NCBI RefSeq assembly: GCF_014649655.1
Contig: NZ_BMTL01000013.1
Span: forward strand, 124,001 to 188,000
Length of the DNA stretch: 64,000 bases
Source of the DNA: Streptomyces humidus
GTDB taxonomy: Bacteria > Actinomycetota > Actinomycetes > Streptomycetales > Streptomycetaceae
Direction: 5' to 3'
Shown here: positions 50,375 through 58,526 of the stretch, in pieces
How the letters are laid out: every line of letters begins with the position of its first letter
Position numbering within the stretch: the first letter of the stretch is position 1
Translations under genes and position numbers: made by a program
Notes under the pieces: generated by a model
Told to the model about the DNA's origin: nothing
Database searches by the model: none
What the model saw: the letters and a program-made list of their open reading frames with translations, nothing else

Positions 50375-51800
50375 TCTGCGGGGGCTGCCACGACGTCGGC
50401 GACCGGGGCACGGACACCGTCGCCGTCAGTCCGCTCGGCTCGTGGTGGGCGTACGACAGGGAGCCGCCGCCGGCCGCGAGCAGGGCCCGGGAGATGGACA
50501 GGCCCAGACCGGAGCCCTTGATGTTCTGGTGGCGGCCGCTGCGCCAGAAACGGTCGCCCACGCGCGTGAGTTCCTCGTCGGTGAGACCCGGCCCGTTGTC
50601 GGTGACGACGACGGTCGAGATGTCGCCGTCGGCGGCCACGACGACCTCGACGCTCTCGCCCCGGGGCGTGAACTTGACGGCGTTGTCGATGACGGCGTCC
50701 AGGGCGCTGGAGAGCGTCACCGGGTCGGCCCATGCCGTGGTGGGCGGGCAGTCGCCCACCAGCCGGACGCCCTTGGCCTCTGCGGTGGGCGCCCAGGCGG
50801 CCACCCGCTCGGCGGCCAGCGCGCCGATGTCGGTGACCCGCAGATGGACCTCGGCGTGCTCGGCGAGGGCGAGGTCCAGCAGGTCGTCCAGGACCTGGGC
50901 CAGGCGTTTGCCCTCGTTCTGGACGGATGCGATCTCCTCGTTGCCCTCGGGGAGTTCGTAGCCCAGGAGTTCGATGCGCAGCAGCAGGGCCGCCAGCGGG
51001 TTGCGCAGTTGGTGCGAGGCATCGGCGACGAAGGCACGCTGCTGTTCCAGCACGTTCTCGACGTTGTCCGCCATCTCGTTGAACGCTCCGGCCAGCCGCC
51101 GTAGTTCCGGCGGTCCGCCGCCCACGGCGACCCGGGACTTCAGACGGCCGCTCGCGATCTCGTGGGCGGTGGCGTCCAGGACCCGCACCGGTCGCAGCAC
51201 CCACCCGGTCAGCCGCAGGGCCGCGCCGATGGCCAGCAGCATCGCGGCGACCTCGCCGGCTCCGACGACCAGCCAGCCGTGCAGGATCCGTGACCGCATC
51301 GGCCCGGTGGGCGAGTCGGTGACGACGACCGCGACGACGTCGCCGTCCCGGATGACCGGCGACGCCACGACGAGCCGGTTGCGCTGCCACGGCCACACCT
51401 GCCGGGGGTCGTGGCTGCGACGGCTGAGCAGCGCCTCGTCGAAGGCGTCCCGCACCTCACCCGTTTCGGGGAGGTACCAGTCCCGCGGGGCGTGGGCCAT
51501 GGGGGTGTCGGTGCCGTAGAAGACACCGGCACGAATCCCGTAGACGTCGTAGTAGCTGGCGAGTTCCCGGCCGAGCGTCTCGCGCCGCTCGTTGGTGGAC
51601 GCCGACGCCGAGTCGCCGGAGACGCCCGAGGAGACGGTGACGAACTGGGCGAGCGCCGCGAAGCGGGCGGTGTCGTCGATGCGGTCGACGACCACCTTCT
51701 GCTGCTGGGCGCCGGCCACGCTGATGGCCAGCGGCACCCCGAGGGCCAGCAGCACGGCCGCCATCAGGACGATGAGCAGCGGCAGGAGACGAGTACGCAA
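50364..51800 (-). CDS. gluK: GluK-type sensor histidine kinase
   Basis: 478 residues. TM1 (about 5-27), extracellular sensor region (about 30-165), TM2 (about 172-196) and HAMP (about 197-250). HisKA phosphoacceptor His is in VADASHQLRNPLAALLLRIE; the HATPase domain has VIDNAVKFT (N box), VTDNGPGL (G1), FWRSGRHQNIKGSGLGLSI (F/G2). In S. coelicolor the kinase-regulator pair beside gluABCD is GluK-GluR, which senses glutamate and regulates its uptake; position and order match. Stop overlaps the TAXI gene end by 11 bases; start is 12 bases downstream of gluR. Confidence 0.88.
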   Translation of the reverse strand: MRTRLLPLLIVLMAAVLLALGVPLAISVAGAQQQKVVVDRIDDTARFAALAQFVTVSSGVSGDSASASTNERRETLGRELASYYDVYGIRAGVFYGTDTPMAHAPRDWYLPETGEVRDAFDEALLSRRSHDPRQVWPWQRNRLVVASPVIRDGDVVAVVVTDSPTGPMRSRILHGWLVVGAGEVAAMLLAIGAALRLTGWVLRPVRVLDATAHEIASGRLKSRVAVGGGPPELRRLAGAFNEMADNVENVLEQQRAFVADASHQLRNPLAALLLRIELLGYELPEGNEEIASVQNEGKRLAQVLDDLLDLALAEHAEVHLRVTDIGALAAERVAAWAPTAEAKGVRLVGDCPPTTAWADPVTLSSALDAVIDNAVKFTPRGESVEVVVAADGDISTVVVTDNGPGLTDEELTRVGDRFWRSGRHQNIKGSGLGLSISRALLAAGGGSLSYAHHEPSGLTATVSVPRSPTSWQPPQTRA

Positions 51801-51812
51801 CAGCGGTCCCCG

Positions 51813-52499
51813 CTACGCGGCCGGGGCGACGAGCCGGTAACCCACGCCGCGCACGGTCTCGATCAACGCCGGCATGCGCAACTTGGCGCGCAGCGAGGCC
51901 ACATGGACCTCCAGGGTGCGCCCGGTCCCCTCCCAGCTGGTGCGCCACACCTCGCTGATGATCTGCTCCCGGCGGAAGACCACGCCGGGGCGCTGGGCCA
52001 GCAGGGCCAGGAGGTCGAACTCCTTCCGGGTCAGCTGGACGGCCGCACCGTCCACCGTGACGCGGCGGGTGGGCAGTTCGATGTGCACGGGTCCCAGGCG
52101 CAGCGCGCTGTCCTGACCGGCGGCCGGGTCCTCGTGGACGGTGCGGCGGCTGACGGCGTGGATACGGGCGAGCAGCTCCCCGGTGTCGTACGGCTTCACC
52201 ACGTAGTCGTCGGCGCCCAGGTTGAGGCCGTGTATGCGGGAGCGGACGTCGGAGCGGGCGGTCACCATGATCACCGGTGTGGCGGTGCGCTTGCGGATCT
52301 TGCCGCAGACCTCGTACCCGTCCTGGTCGGGCAGCCCCAGGTCGAGCAGGACGACCCCGAAACCGGGCCCCTCCGGGACGAGCGCCTGCAGGGCTTCCTC
52401 GCCGCTGCGCGCGTGGGTGACGTTGAAGCCGTGCCGTTTGAGGACCGCGGACAGCGCGGCGGCGACATGGTTGTCGTCCTCGACGAGCAGCAGTCTCAT
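51813..52499 (-). CDS. gluR: GluR-type OmpR-family response regulator
   Basis: 228 residues. Receiver domain (1-115) with Asp53 phosphoacceptor (LLDLGLPD), Thr80 and Lys102 (YVVKPYD). The C-terminal winged helix (about 135-225) is OmpR/PhoB type, with LTRKEFDLLALLAQRPGVVFRREQIISEVW and TVRGVGYRL. Divergent from gluA over 320 bases. OmpR-type dimers bind direct repeats, and such a repeat (CTCAGAT twice, 11-bp period) lies upstream of the gluA promoter. Confidence 0.9.
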   Translation of the reverse strand: MRLLLVEDDNHVAAALSAVLKRHGFNVTHARSGEEALQALVPEGPGFGVVLLDLGLPDQDGYEVCGKIRKRTATPVIMVTARSDVRSRIHGLNLGADDYVVKPYDTGELLARIHAVSRRTVHEDPAAGQDSALRLGPVHIELPTRRVTVDGAAVQLTRKEFDLLALLAQRPGVVFRREQIISEVWRTSWEGTGRTLEVHVASLRAKLRMPALIETVRGVGYRLVAPAA

Positions 52500-52735
52500 C
52501 CCGGCCTCCTCCGGTTCGGTTCCTCGGGCATACGGTCTGGCTCACCCCGACAGGCTTGCGGTTTCGCGACACACGAGAAAAGCGGGCACACGCGTGTGTG
52601 CATCATGGCAGTCACGCTGATGGACGAGGACGCCGTCAAGAGAGTTCCGGTTGCACGCGGCTTCCGTTATCCGGCCGAGACGCCCGGGGGCCGCAAGAGC
52701 TACGACAGGTGTCCGACTGCTATCGGATCGTGATG
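52500..52735. other. gluR-gluA divergent region (gluR side)
   Basis: Contains the 12-bp palindrome CACACGCGTGTG at 52587-52598 and a 42-codon frame at 52605-52733 without ribosome-binding site, which I do not accept as a gene. It should include the gluRK promoter. Confidence 0.45.
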
Positions 52736-52753
52736 CTCAGATTCCCCTCAGAT
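52736..52753 (+). promoter_or_regulatory. Candidate GluR binding site: CTCAGAT direct repeat
   Basis: CTCAGAT at 52736-52742 and again at 52747-52753, exactly 11 bp apart, as expected for tandem binding of an OmpR-family dimer. It ends 3 bases before the putative -35, a position typical of an activator. Confidence 0.65.
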
Positions 52754-52756
52754 GTA

Positions 52757-52786
52757 ATGACGCTGGTCGCGGCCGGTCACTACTGT
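52757..52786 (+). promoter_or_regulatory. Putative gluA promoter
   Basis: -35 ATGACG (52757-52762) and -10 TACTGT (52781-52786) with an 18-base spacer, 35 bases upstream of the gluA ATG. The -35 is imperfect, fitting dependence on an activator. Confidence 0.45.
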
Positions 52787-52820
52787 CCTGCGAAACCGAG
52801 GAGGACGGAGCACCCGAGCG

Positions 52821-53597
52821 ATGACCGAAGTATCGGTGACCAAGGAGGACGCGGTCACGAGCGGTGACCTGGTCGTCCTGAAGAGCGTCAACAAGCACTT
52901 CGGCGCGTTGCACGTTCTCCAGGACATCGACCTGACGATCGCCCGCGGAGAGGTCGTCGTGGTCATCGGCCCCTCCGGGTCCGGGAAGTCGACGCTGTGC
53001 CGCACCATCAACCGCCTGGAGACGATCGACGAGGGCGCGATCACGATCGACGGGAAGCCGCTGCCCCAGGAGGGCAAGGCGCTGGCCCGGCTGCGCGCCG
53101 ACGTCGGCATGGTCTTCCAGTCGTTCAACCTGTTCGCGCACAAGACCGTGCTCGAGAACGTGATGCTGGGCCAGATCAAGGTCCGCAAGGTGGACAAGGC
53201 GAAGGCCGAGGAGAAGGCACGCGCCCTCCTCGACCGGGTCGGTGTGGGCACGCAGGCGGACAAGTACCCCGCGCAGCTCTCCGGCGGCCAGCAGCAGCGC
53301 GTCGCCATCGCCCGCGCGCTGGCGATGGACCCGAAGGTCATGCTCTTCGACGAGCCGACGTCGGCCCTGGACCCCGAGATGATCAACGAGGTCCTGGAGG
53401 TCATGCAGCAGCTGGCCCGGGACGGCATGACGATGATCGTCGTCACCCATGAGATGGGGTTCGCGCGATCGGCCGCGAACCGCGTGGTGTTCATGGCGGA
53501 CGGACGCATCGTCGAAGAGGCTGCGCCCGACCAGTTCTTCAGCAATCCGCGCAGCGACCGTGCCAAGGACTTCCTGTCGAAGATCCTGCACCACTGA
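52821..53597 (+). CDS. gluA: Glutamate ABC transporter ATPase GluA
   Basis: 258 residues. Polar amino-acid uptake ATPase: Walker A GPSGSGKST (about 51-59), Q-loop VFQSFNLF, signature LSGGQQQR, Walker B VMLFDEPTSALDPE, H-loop VVTHEMGFA. Its closest type is GlnQ/GluA. It energises import of glutamate with GluB, GluC and GluD. First gene of the operon; starts after GGAG-type bases about 12 bases upstream. Confidence 0.95.
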   Translation: MTEVSVTKEDAVTSGDLVVLKSVNKHFGALHVLQDIDLTIARGEVVVVIGPSGSGKSTLCRTINRLETIDEGAITIDGKPLPQEGKALARLRADVGMVFQSFNLFAHKTVLENVMLGQIKVRKVDKAKAEEKARALLDRVGVGTQADKYPAQLSGGQQQRVAIARALAMDPKVMLFDEPTSALDPEMINEVLEVMQQLARDGMTMIVVTHEMGFARSAANRVVFMADGRIVEEAAPDQFFSNPRSDRAKDFLSKILHH

Positions 53598-53685
53598 CCC
53601 GCAGCACCGACCCGCACCACCGGCTGCAGCCCTGACGGCCCCACGCCGCCCGCAGCACCTCATCACTCTTCTAAGGACGTTCTCC

Positions 53686-54540
53686 ATGATGCTTCGCAAG
53701 GTCACCGCCGCCTCGGCCGCAGCCCTCGTCCTCGCCCTGACCGCCACCGCGTGCGGCGGCGACAAGAAGGACGACGCCGGCAGCGGCTCCAGTGGCGGCA
53801 GCGGTGGCGGCGGCAAGATCAAGGTCGGCATCAAGTTCGACCAGCCCGGTCTCGGCCTGAAGAAGCCCGACGGGTCCTACGCCGGCTTCGACGTGGACGT
53901 CGCCACGTACGTCGCCAAGCAGCTCGGCTACAAGCCGGACCAGATCGAGTTCATCGAGACCAAGAGCGCCGACCGCGAGAACGCCCTCTCGCGCGGCGAC
54001 GTCAAGTTCATCACGGCCACCTACTCGATCAACGACGAGCGCAAGAAGAAGGTCGACTTCGCCGGCCCGTACCTGCTGGCCCACCAGGACCTGCTGATCA
54101 AGTCCGACTCGGACATCTCCAAGGGCACGGACCTCAACGGCAAGAAGCTGTGTTCGGTGACCGGGTCGACCTCGGCGCAGAACGTGCAGAAGTCGATCGC
54201 CCCGGACGCGAAGCTCAAGGAGGTGAGCTCCTACTCGGAGTGCATCGCCGGCCTGCAGAGCGGCGCCGTGGACGCGGTCACCACCGACGACTCGATCCTC
54301 GCCGGCTTCGCCTCCCAGGACCAGTACAAGGGCAAGTTCAAGCTCGCGGGCCTGAAGCTCAGCAACGAGAACTACGGCGTCGGCGTCAAGAAGGGCGACA
54401 CCGCGACCGTGGACAAGATCAACAAGGCGCTGGAGCAGATGGTCAAGGACGGCTCGTGGGACAAGGCCGTCAAGGACAACTTCGGTCCGGCCGGCTACAA
54501 GAACGAGCAGGCCCCGAAGATCGGCGTCATCGTCAAGTAG
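53686..54540 (+). CDS. gluB: Glutamate-binding lipoprotein GluB
   Basis: 284 residues (two ATG codons in a row). Lipoprotein signal ends LTATAC-GG (Cys about 23), then a Gly/Ser linker (GSGSSGGSGGGGK) and a family-3 periplasmic binding fold: IKFDQPGLGLKKPDGSYAGFDVDVATYVAKQLGY, FIETKSADRENALSRGDVKFI, GKKLCSVTGSTSAQN. Tethered to the outer face of the membrane, it captures glutamate. AAGGA upstream of the ATG. Confidence 0.95.
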   Translation: MMLRKVTAASAAALVLALTATACGGDKKDDAGSGSSGGSGGGGKIKVGIKFDQPGLGLKKPDGSYAGFDVDVATYVAKQLGYKPDQIEFIETKSADRENALSRGDVKFITATYSINDERKKKVDFAGPYLLAHQDLLIKSDSDISKGTDLNGKKLCSVTGSTSAQNVQKSIAPDAKLKEVSSYSECIAGLQSGAVDAVTTDDSILAGFASQDQYKGKFKLAGLKLSNENYGVGVKKGDTATVDKINKALEQMVKDGSWDKAVKDNFGPAGYKNEQAPKIGVIVK

Positions 54541-54666
54541 TCCGGGCCACGGCCCACCCTGCGGGGTTCCTGCGGGGTTCCTGCGGTGCGCCGCCGTCCG
54601 TCGCGATCACGGCGGCGGCGCGCCCCGCCCTCCTCATACGCCACCCACCCGGAAGCGCGGGAGATC

Positions 54667-55332
54667 GTGTTCGACTTTCTTGATGGTTACGACGTCCTAG
54701 GGGCGTTCTGGATGACGGTGAAGCTCACCGCCCTCTCCGCCGTGGGCTCCCTCGTCTGGGGCACCCTGCTGGCCGCGATGCGGGTGAGTCCGGTTCCGCT
54801 GATGCGCGGGTTCGGCACCTTCTACGTCAACGTCGTCCGGAACATCCCCCTCACGGTCATCATCCTGTTCAGCTCGCTCGGTCTCGCCGACATCTTCGGA
54901 GCGACCATGGGAAGCGACGACTTCGCGGTCCAGGGGTTCCGGCTGGCCGTGCTCGGCCTGGCCGGCTACACCGCGGCCTTCGTCTGTGAGGCGATCCGCT
55001 CCGGCATCAACACCGTGCCGATGGGCCAGGCCGAGGCCGCCCGTGCCATCGGCCTCAGCTTCACGCAGACCCTGACACTGGTCGTCCTCCCCCAGGCCTT
55101 CCGCTCGGTCATCGGCCCGCTGGCCAACGTCCTGATCGCGCTGACCAAGAACACCACGGTGGCGGCCGCCATCGGCGTCGCCGAAGCCGCCTACCTCATG
55201 AAGACGATGATCGAGAACGAGGCGCAGACGCTGCTCATCGGCGCGGTCTTCGCGTTCGGGTTCGTGGTTCTGACCCTGCCGACCGGCCTCATCCTGGGCT
55301 GGCTCGGCAAGCGACTGGCGGTGAAGCGATGA
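54667..55332 (+). CDS. gluC: Glutamate ABC transporter permease GluC
   Basis: 221 residues, five to six membrane segments. MFDFLDGYDVLGAFWMTVKLTALSAVGSLVWGTLLAAMR opens a HisM-type permease; the EAA loop is EAARAIGLSFTQTLTLVVLPQAFR. GTG start with GGGAG upstream, 126 bases after gluB. The last codons overlap gluD by 4 bases (ATGA). Confidence 0.94.
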   Translation: MFDFLDGYDVLGAFWMTVKLTALSAVGSLVWGTLLAAMRVSPVPLMRGFGTFYVNVVRNIPLTVIILFSSLGLADIFGATMGSDDFAVQGFRLAVLGLAGYTAAFVCEAIRSGINTVPMGQAEAARAIGLSFTQTLTLVVLPQAFRSVIGPLANVLIALTKNTTVAAAIGVAEAAYLMKTMIENEAQTLLIGAVFAFGFVVLTLPTGLILGWLGKRLAVKR

Positions 55333-56261
55333 GCTCGGTCCTCTACGACACTCCCGGACCTCGCGCCAAGCAGCGCAACGTCCTCTTCTCGGTGCTCTTC
55401 ACCGTTCTCCTTGCGCTGCTCCTGTGGTGGGTGTGGCAGAAGATGGACGACAAGGACCAGCTGACCTCCGCGCTCTGGAAGCCGTTCATCGAGTCCGAGG
55501 CATGGACGACGTACCTGCTGCCCGGTCTCGCCAACACGCTGAAGGCCGCGTCGCTGGCGATGGTCATCGCCCTTCCGATGGGCGCCGTCTTCGGCATCGC
55601 CCGTCTCTCGGACCACCGCTGGGTGCGCGGCGTCGCCGGCACGGTGGTCGAGTTCTTCCGGGCCATCCCGGTACTGCTGCTGATCCTGTTCGCCAACGAG
55701 TTCTACGCCCGCTCCACGGACGTGGGCAGCGCGGACCGGCCGCTCTACGCCGTCGTCACCGGACTGGTGCTCTACAACGCGGCCGTCCTCGCCGAGGTCG
55801 TCCGGGCCGGCATCCTCTCGCTGCCCAGGGGGCAGACGGAGGCGGCCTACGCCATCGGTCTGCGCAAGGGGCAGACCATGAGCAGCATCCTGCTCCCGCA
55901 GGCGGTCACCGCGATGCTCCCGGCGATCGTCAGCCAGCTCGTGGTCATCGTGAAGGACACCGCACTGGGCGGTGTGATGATCGGATTCACCGAGCTGCTC
56001 AACTCGCGCGGCACCCTCGCGGCCAACTACGCCAACGTCATCCCCAGCTTCATCGTGGTCGCGGCCATGTACATCGTGCTGAACTTCCTCCTCACCAGCT
56101 TCGCGAGCTGGCTGGAGAAGCGGCTGCGGCGCAGCAAGAAGAGCACGGGTGCGGTCCTCGGCGCGGAGGACATGGAGGAACTCAATCCGGCGGCGGTCGG
56201 CGGCACGTTCGGGACCGGGGGCGAGGGAGGCGGCCTCCCAGGCGCCAGGACCTACACCTGA
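55329..56261 (+). CDS. gluD: Glutamate ABC transporter permease GluD
   Basis: 310 residues. Hydrophobic segment near 25-45, then a HisM-type permease core (about 80-265) with EAA loop TEAAYAIGLRKGQTMSSILLPQAV. The C-terminal 45 residues are cytoplasmic, rich in Lys/Arg then Gly/Glu. Partner of GluC; translationally coupled. The operon ends in a strong terminator 25 bases downstream. Confidence 0.94.
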   Translation: MSSVLYDTPGPRAKQRNVLFSVLFTVLLALLLWWVWQKMDDKDQLTSALWKPFIESEAWTTYLLPGLANTLKAASLAMVIALPMGAVFGIARLSDHRWVRGVAGTVVEFFRAIPVLLLILFANEFYARSTDVGSADRPLYAVVTGLVLYNAAVLAEVVRAGILSLPRGQTEAAYAIGLRKGQTMSSILLPQAVTAMLPAIVSQLVVIVKDTALGGVMIGFTELLNSRGTLAANYANVIPSFIVVAAMYIVLNFLLTSFASWLEKRLRRSKKSTGAVLGAEDMEELNPAAVGGTFGTGGEGGGLPGARTYT

Positions 56262-56285
56262 CGAGCGATCAAACAGCGACGACGT

Positions 56286-56317
56286 GGAAGGCAGTGGCGT
56301 GCGCGCCACTGCCTTCC
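56286..56317 (+). terminator. Terminator of gluABCD
   Basis: Perfect 14-bp stem GGAAGGCAGTGGCG / CGCCACTGCCTTCC with a 4-base loop, 24 bases after the gluD stop. Confidence 0.93.
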
Positions 56318-56435
56318 GTCGCTTGACGCAAACAACGACAATGGGTTGCATACGTTCTGTGATCGTGCACCCTGCTCCAACCCGTTGTTCACTCAAACCC
56401 GCGAGGACACCGTCGAAGGCAGGGGGCGGCACGCC

Positions 56436-58166
56436 GTGGACCCGGTGATCATCGTCGGAGCCGGGCCGGTGGGGCTCACGCTCGCCCTGGCCCTGGCGCG
56501 TCAGCAGGTGCCGTCCGTGGTGCTCGACGAGGGCCCCGGCAAGGACGAACCGCGGCTCGCCCGCACCGTCGTGCTGCGCGAGGACACCGCGGCCCTCGTG
56601 CGGCGGCTGACCGGAGCGGACCTCGACCGGGCCGGGCTCCGTTGGGCCGGATGGCGCTCCATGCGGCGCAAGCAGGTGATCCGCGAGGTCTCCTTCGACG
56701 ACATGGCCGGCCCGGACGTCACGGCCGACGCGACCGGCGTCCCCGCAACCGCCGGTCCCGCCCCGCTGCACATCGCCCAGCACGTGCTCACGGGCGCGCT
56801 GCGCGCCGCGCTGGAGCGCGAGACGCTGGTGAAGGTCGTCGCGGACAGCCGGGTGGACGGCGTCGAGCAGGAGACCTCGGGCGTCACGGTCCACACCCGC
56901 GGCCCCAAGGGAACCTGGTGGCGCGGCAGCCACCTGGTCGGCTGCGACGGTCCGCGCTCCACCGTGCGCAAGCTCCTCGACGTCCGCTTCCCCGGCCGCA
57001 CCGCGGTCGAGCGCCACGCCGTGGCCGCCCTGCGCGTGGAACTTCCCTGGGCGGACGAGGCGTTGCTCCATCGGACGCCCCCCTGGCGGATGTCCGGCCC
57101 GTCCGCCGGGGAAGTCACCGGTCGCCCGCTGCCCGAGGACGTCTGGCGCCTGGACTGGCTCCTGCCGCCCGGCAAGGACCTCGTGACGCCCGAACTGCTC
57201 GTGGCGCGCATCCGCGAGACCCTGGCCGGCTGGAGCGACGGACCGACGCCCGCCTACGAACTGCTCGACACCGGAGTCCACACCGTGCACCACCGGCTGG
57301 CCCGCCGCTGGCGCGTGGGGCGGGTCTTCCTCGCCGGGGACGCCGCTCACCTGCTCGGCGCGTTCGGCGCGCAGGGTCTGGACGAGGGTCTGCGCGACGC
57401 CGACAACCTGGCCTGGAAGCTCGCCCTGGCCTGGCACCACGGACCGCACGAGGCACTGCTCGACAGCTACCAGGCAGAGCGTCGTGCGGTCGTCTCCGCC
57501 CGGCTGCGCGCCGCCGACCAGGCGCTGCCGCTGCTGCGTGGCGGCGGTGGCATAAGGGCGTACGTGCCGGGCGCGGCCCGCGGCCACGACATGCTGCTGA
57601 CCGACGGTCACCTGGGACGCGGACCGCTGGGCGCCGTCGGCAGCTATGCGGAGTCCCCTCTGGCGCCCCGGCACCTGGAGGCGGAGGTGCCGGTGGACAC
57701 GCCCCCGGGCGCACAGGTCCAGGACGTCCGCGTGACGGCGGAGGACGGCTCGTTCGTCCAGCTGCGGGACCGGCTCGGCCGGGGCGCGCTGCTCGTCCTG
57801 CTGATCGCGCCGGGCACCGGCGTGTGGGAGCGCCGGCACTGGGTGAGCGCCGGGATCATGCCCCGTCTGGCCGCCGCGGTGACGGCCCTGCCGAGCCCGG
57901 CCGAGCTGCTGGTGGCGGAGAGCTACCCGGGCGCGGCCGCCCACACCGTCCTGCTGATCAGGCCCGACGGCCATCTGGTCGCCGCGCTCAACGGAGTGCG
58001 TGCGGCCGATCTGTACGCGGCGGCGGAGGCGGCCCTCGGCGGCCCGGCGGGGGCCGAGGGCGCACAGGAGACCCAGGGATCCAAGGGGGCCCAGGGGACC
58101 AAAGGGACCAAGGGGGCTCAGGAGGCGTCCACGGCCGGTGCCGCGGCAGGCAGCACGGCCAAGTGA
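56436..58166 (+). CDS. FAD-dependent aromatic-type monooxygenase
   Basis: 576 residues. Rossmann motif IIVGAGPVGLTLALALAR (5-22), the second FAD motif VFLAGDAAHLLGAFGAQGLDEGLRDADNLAWKLA (about 290-325), and a C-terminal thioredoxin-like domain as in phenol hydroxylase/MhpA-type enzymes. It uses NAD(P)H and O2 to hydroxylate a small molecule, usually aromatic. The tail (about 545-576) has collagen-like G-x-x units (GSKGAQGTKGTKGAQ). GTG start after AGGGGG; other starts are possible. No close partner gene; not obviously linked to the cysteine genes. Confidence 0.85.
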   Translation: MDPVIIVGAGPVGLTLALALARQQVPSVVLDEGPGKDEPRLARTVVLREDTAALVRRLTGADLDRAGLRWAGWRSMRRKQVIREVSFDDMAGPDVTADATGVPATAGPAPLHIAQHVLTGALRAALERETLVKVVADSRVDGVEQETSGVTVHTRGPKGTWWRGSHLVGCDGPRSTVRKLLDVRFPGRTAVERHAVAALRVELPWADEALLHRTPPWRMSGPSAGEVTGRPLPEDVWRLDWLLPPGKDLVTPELLVARIRETLAGWSDGPTPAYELLDTGVHTVHHRLARRWRVGRVFLAGDAAHLLGAFGAQGLDEGLRDADNLAWKLALAWHHGPHEALLDSYQAERRAVVSARLRAADQALPLLRGGGGIRAYVPGAARGHDMLLTDGHLGRGPLGAVGSYAESPLAPRHLEAEVPVDTPPGAQVQDVRVTAEDGSFVQLRDRLGRGALLVLLIAPGTGVWERRHWVSAGIMPRLAAAVTALPSPAELLVAESYPGAAAHTVLLIRPDGHLVAALNGVRAADLYAAAEAALGGPAGAEGAQETQGSKGAQGTKGTKGAQEASTAGAAAGSTAK

Positions 58167-58303
58167 CGTCCGCGCGGGTCCCGTCCGGCCTGGGTTCGCC
58201 CGGTCCTGGGCGGGCCCGTCGCGAGTGCCGCTGTCCGCAGGCGCTCGCGACGGTCGTGCTGCCGCACACGGTGTCACCGTGGGGTCCACATGGTGACAGT
58301 CGG

Positions 58304-58332
58304 TTGACCGTGCTGCACCGGCATGGTCTACT
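58304..58332 (+). promoter_or_regulatory. Promoter of the leader peptide-cysteine dioxygenase unit
   Basis: -35 TTGACC (58304-58309), 17-base spacer, -10 TCTACT (58327-58332). It is placed 47 bases before the leader ORF start. Confidence 0.6.
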
Positions 58333-58378
58333 CCGGATCGTGACCGACACCGATGTGCGCCTGTGGCGGAGGGTCCAT

Positions 58379-58426
58379 ATGGACCTCGTCCGCTATGCGG
58401 GCTGCGTGTGTCGTCCGTCCTGCTGA
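58379..58426 (+). CDS. Cys-rich leader peptide (cysteine attenuation uORF)
   Basis: 15 codons, MDLVRYAGCVCRPSC, with GGAGGG 5 bases upstream of the ATG and a TGA stop. Three of the last seven residues are Cys. Actinobacterial leader peptides with exactly this RYAGCVCRPSC style are known ahead of sulfur and cysteine genes, where ribosome stalling at Cys codons senses cysteine. It lies 100 bases upstream of the cysteine dioxygenase start. An in-frame reading through to the dioxygenase from an earlier ATG (58353) exists but is less plausible. Confidence 0.8.
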   Translation: MDLVRYAGCVCRPSC

Positions 58427-58526
58427 ATTCGCATCCCCCTTTTCCACCGGCGCGCCCCGCCGTAGCGCATCCGCGCTCGTGCGCCCGGCCGCGCGCCTCC
58501 CCGCGAACGTTCCCAGGACGGTACCC

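Noticed and set aside
52605..52733. 42-codon frame upstream of gluA (MAVTLMDEDAVKRV...)
   Set aside because: No ribosome-binding site and it occupies the regulatory region; possible but unsupported.
58353..58526. Longer start of cysteine dioxygenase from an upstream ATG
   Set aside because: The extension overlaps the leader peptide in another frame and adds 58 residues unlike the family; the GTG with AGGACGG fits better.
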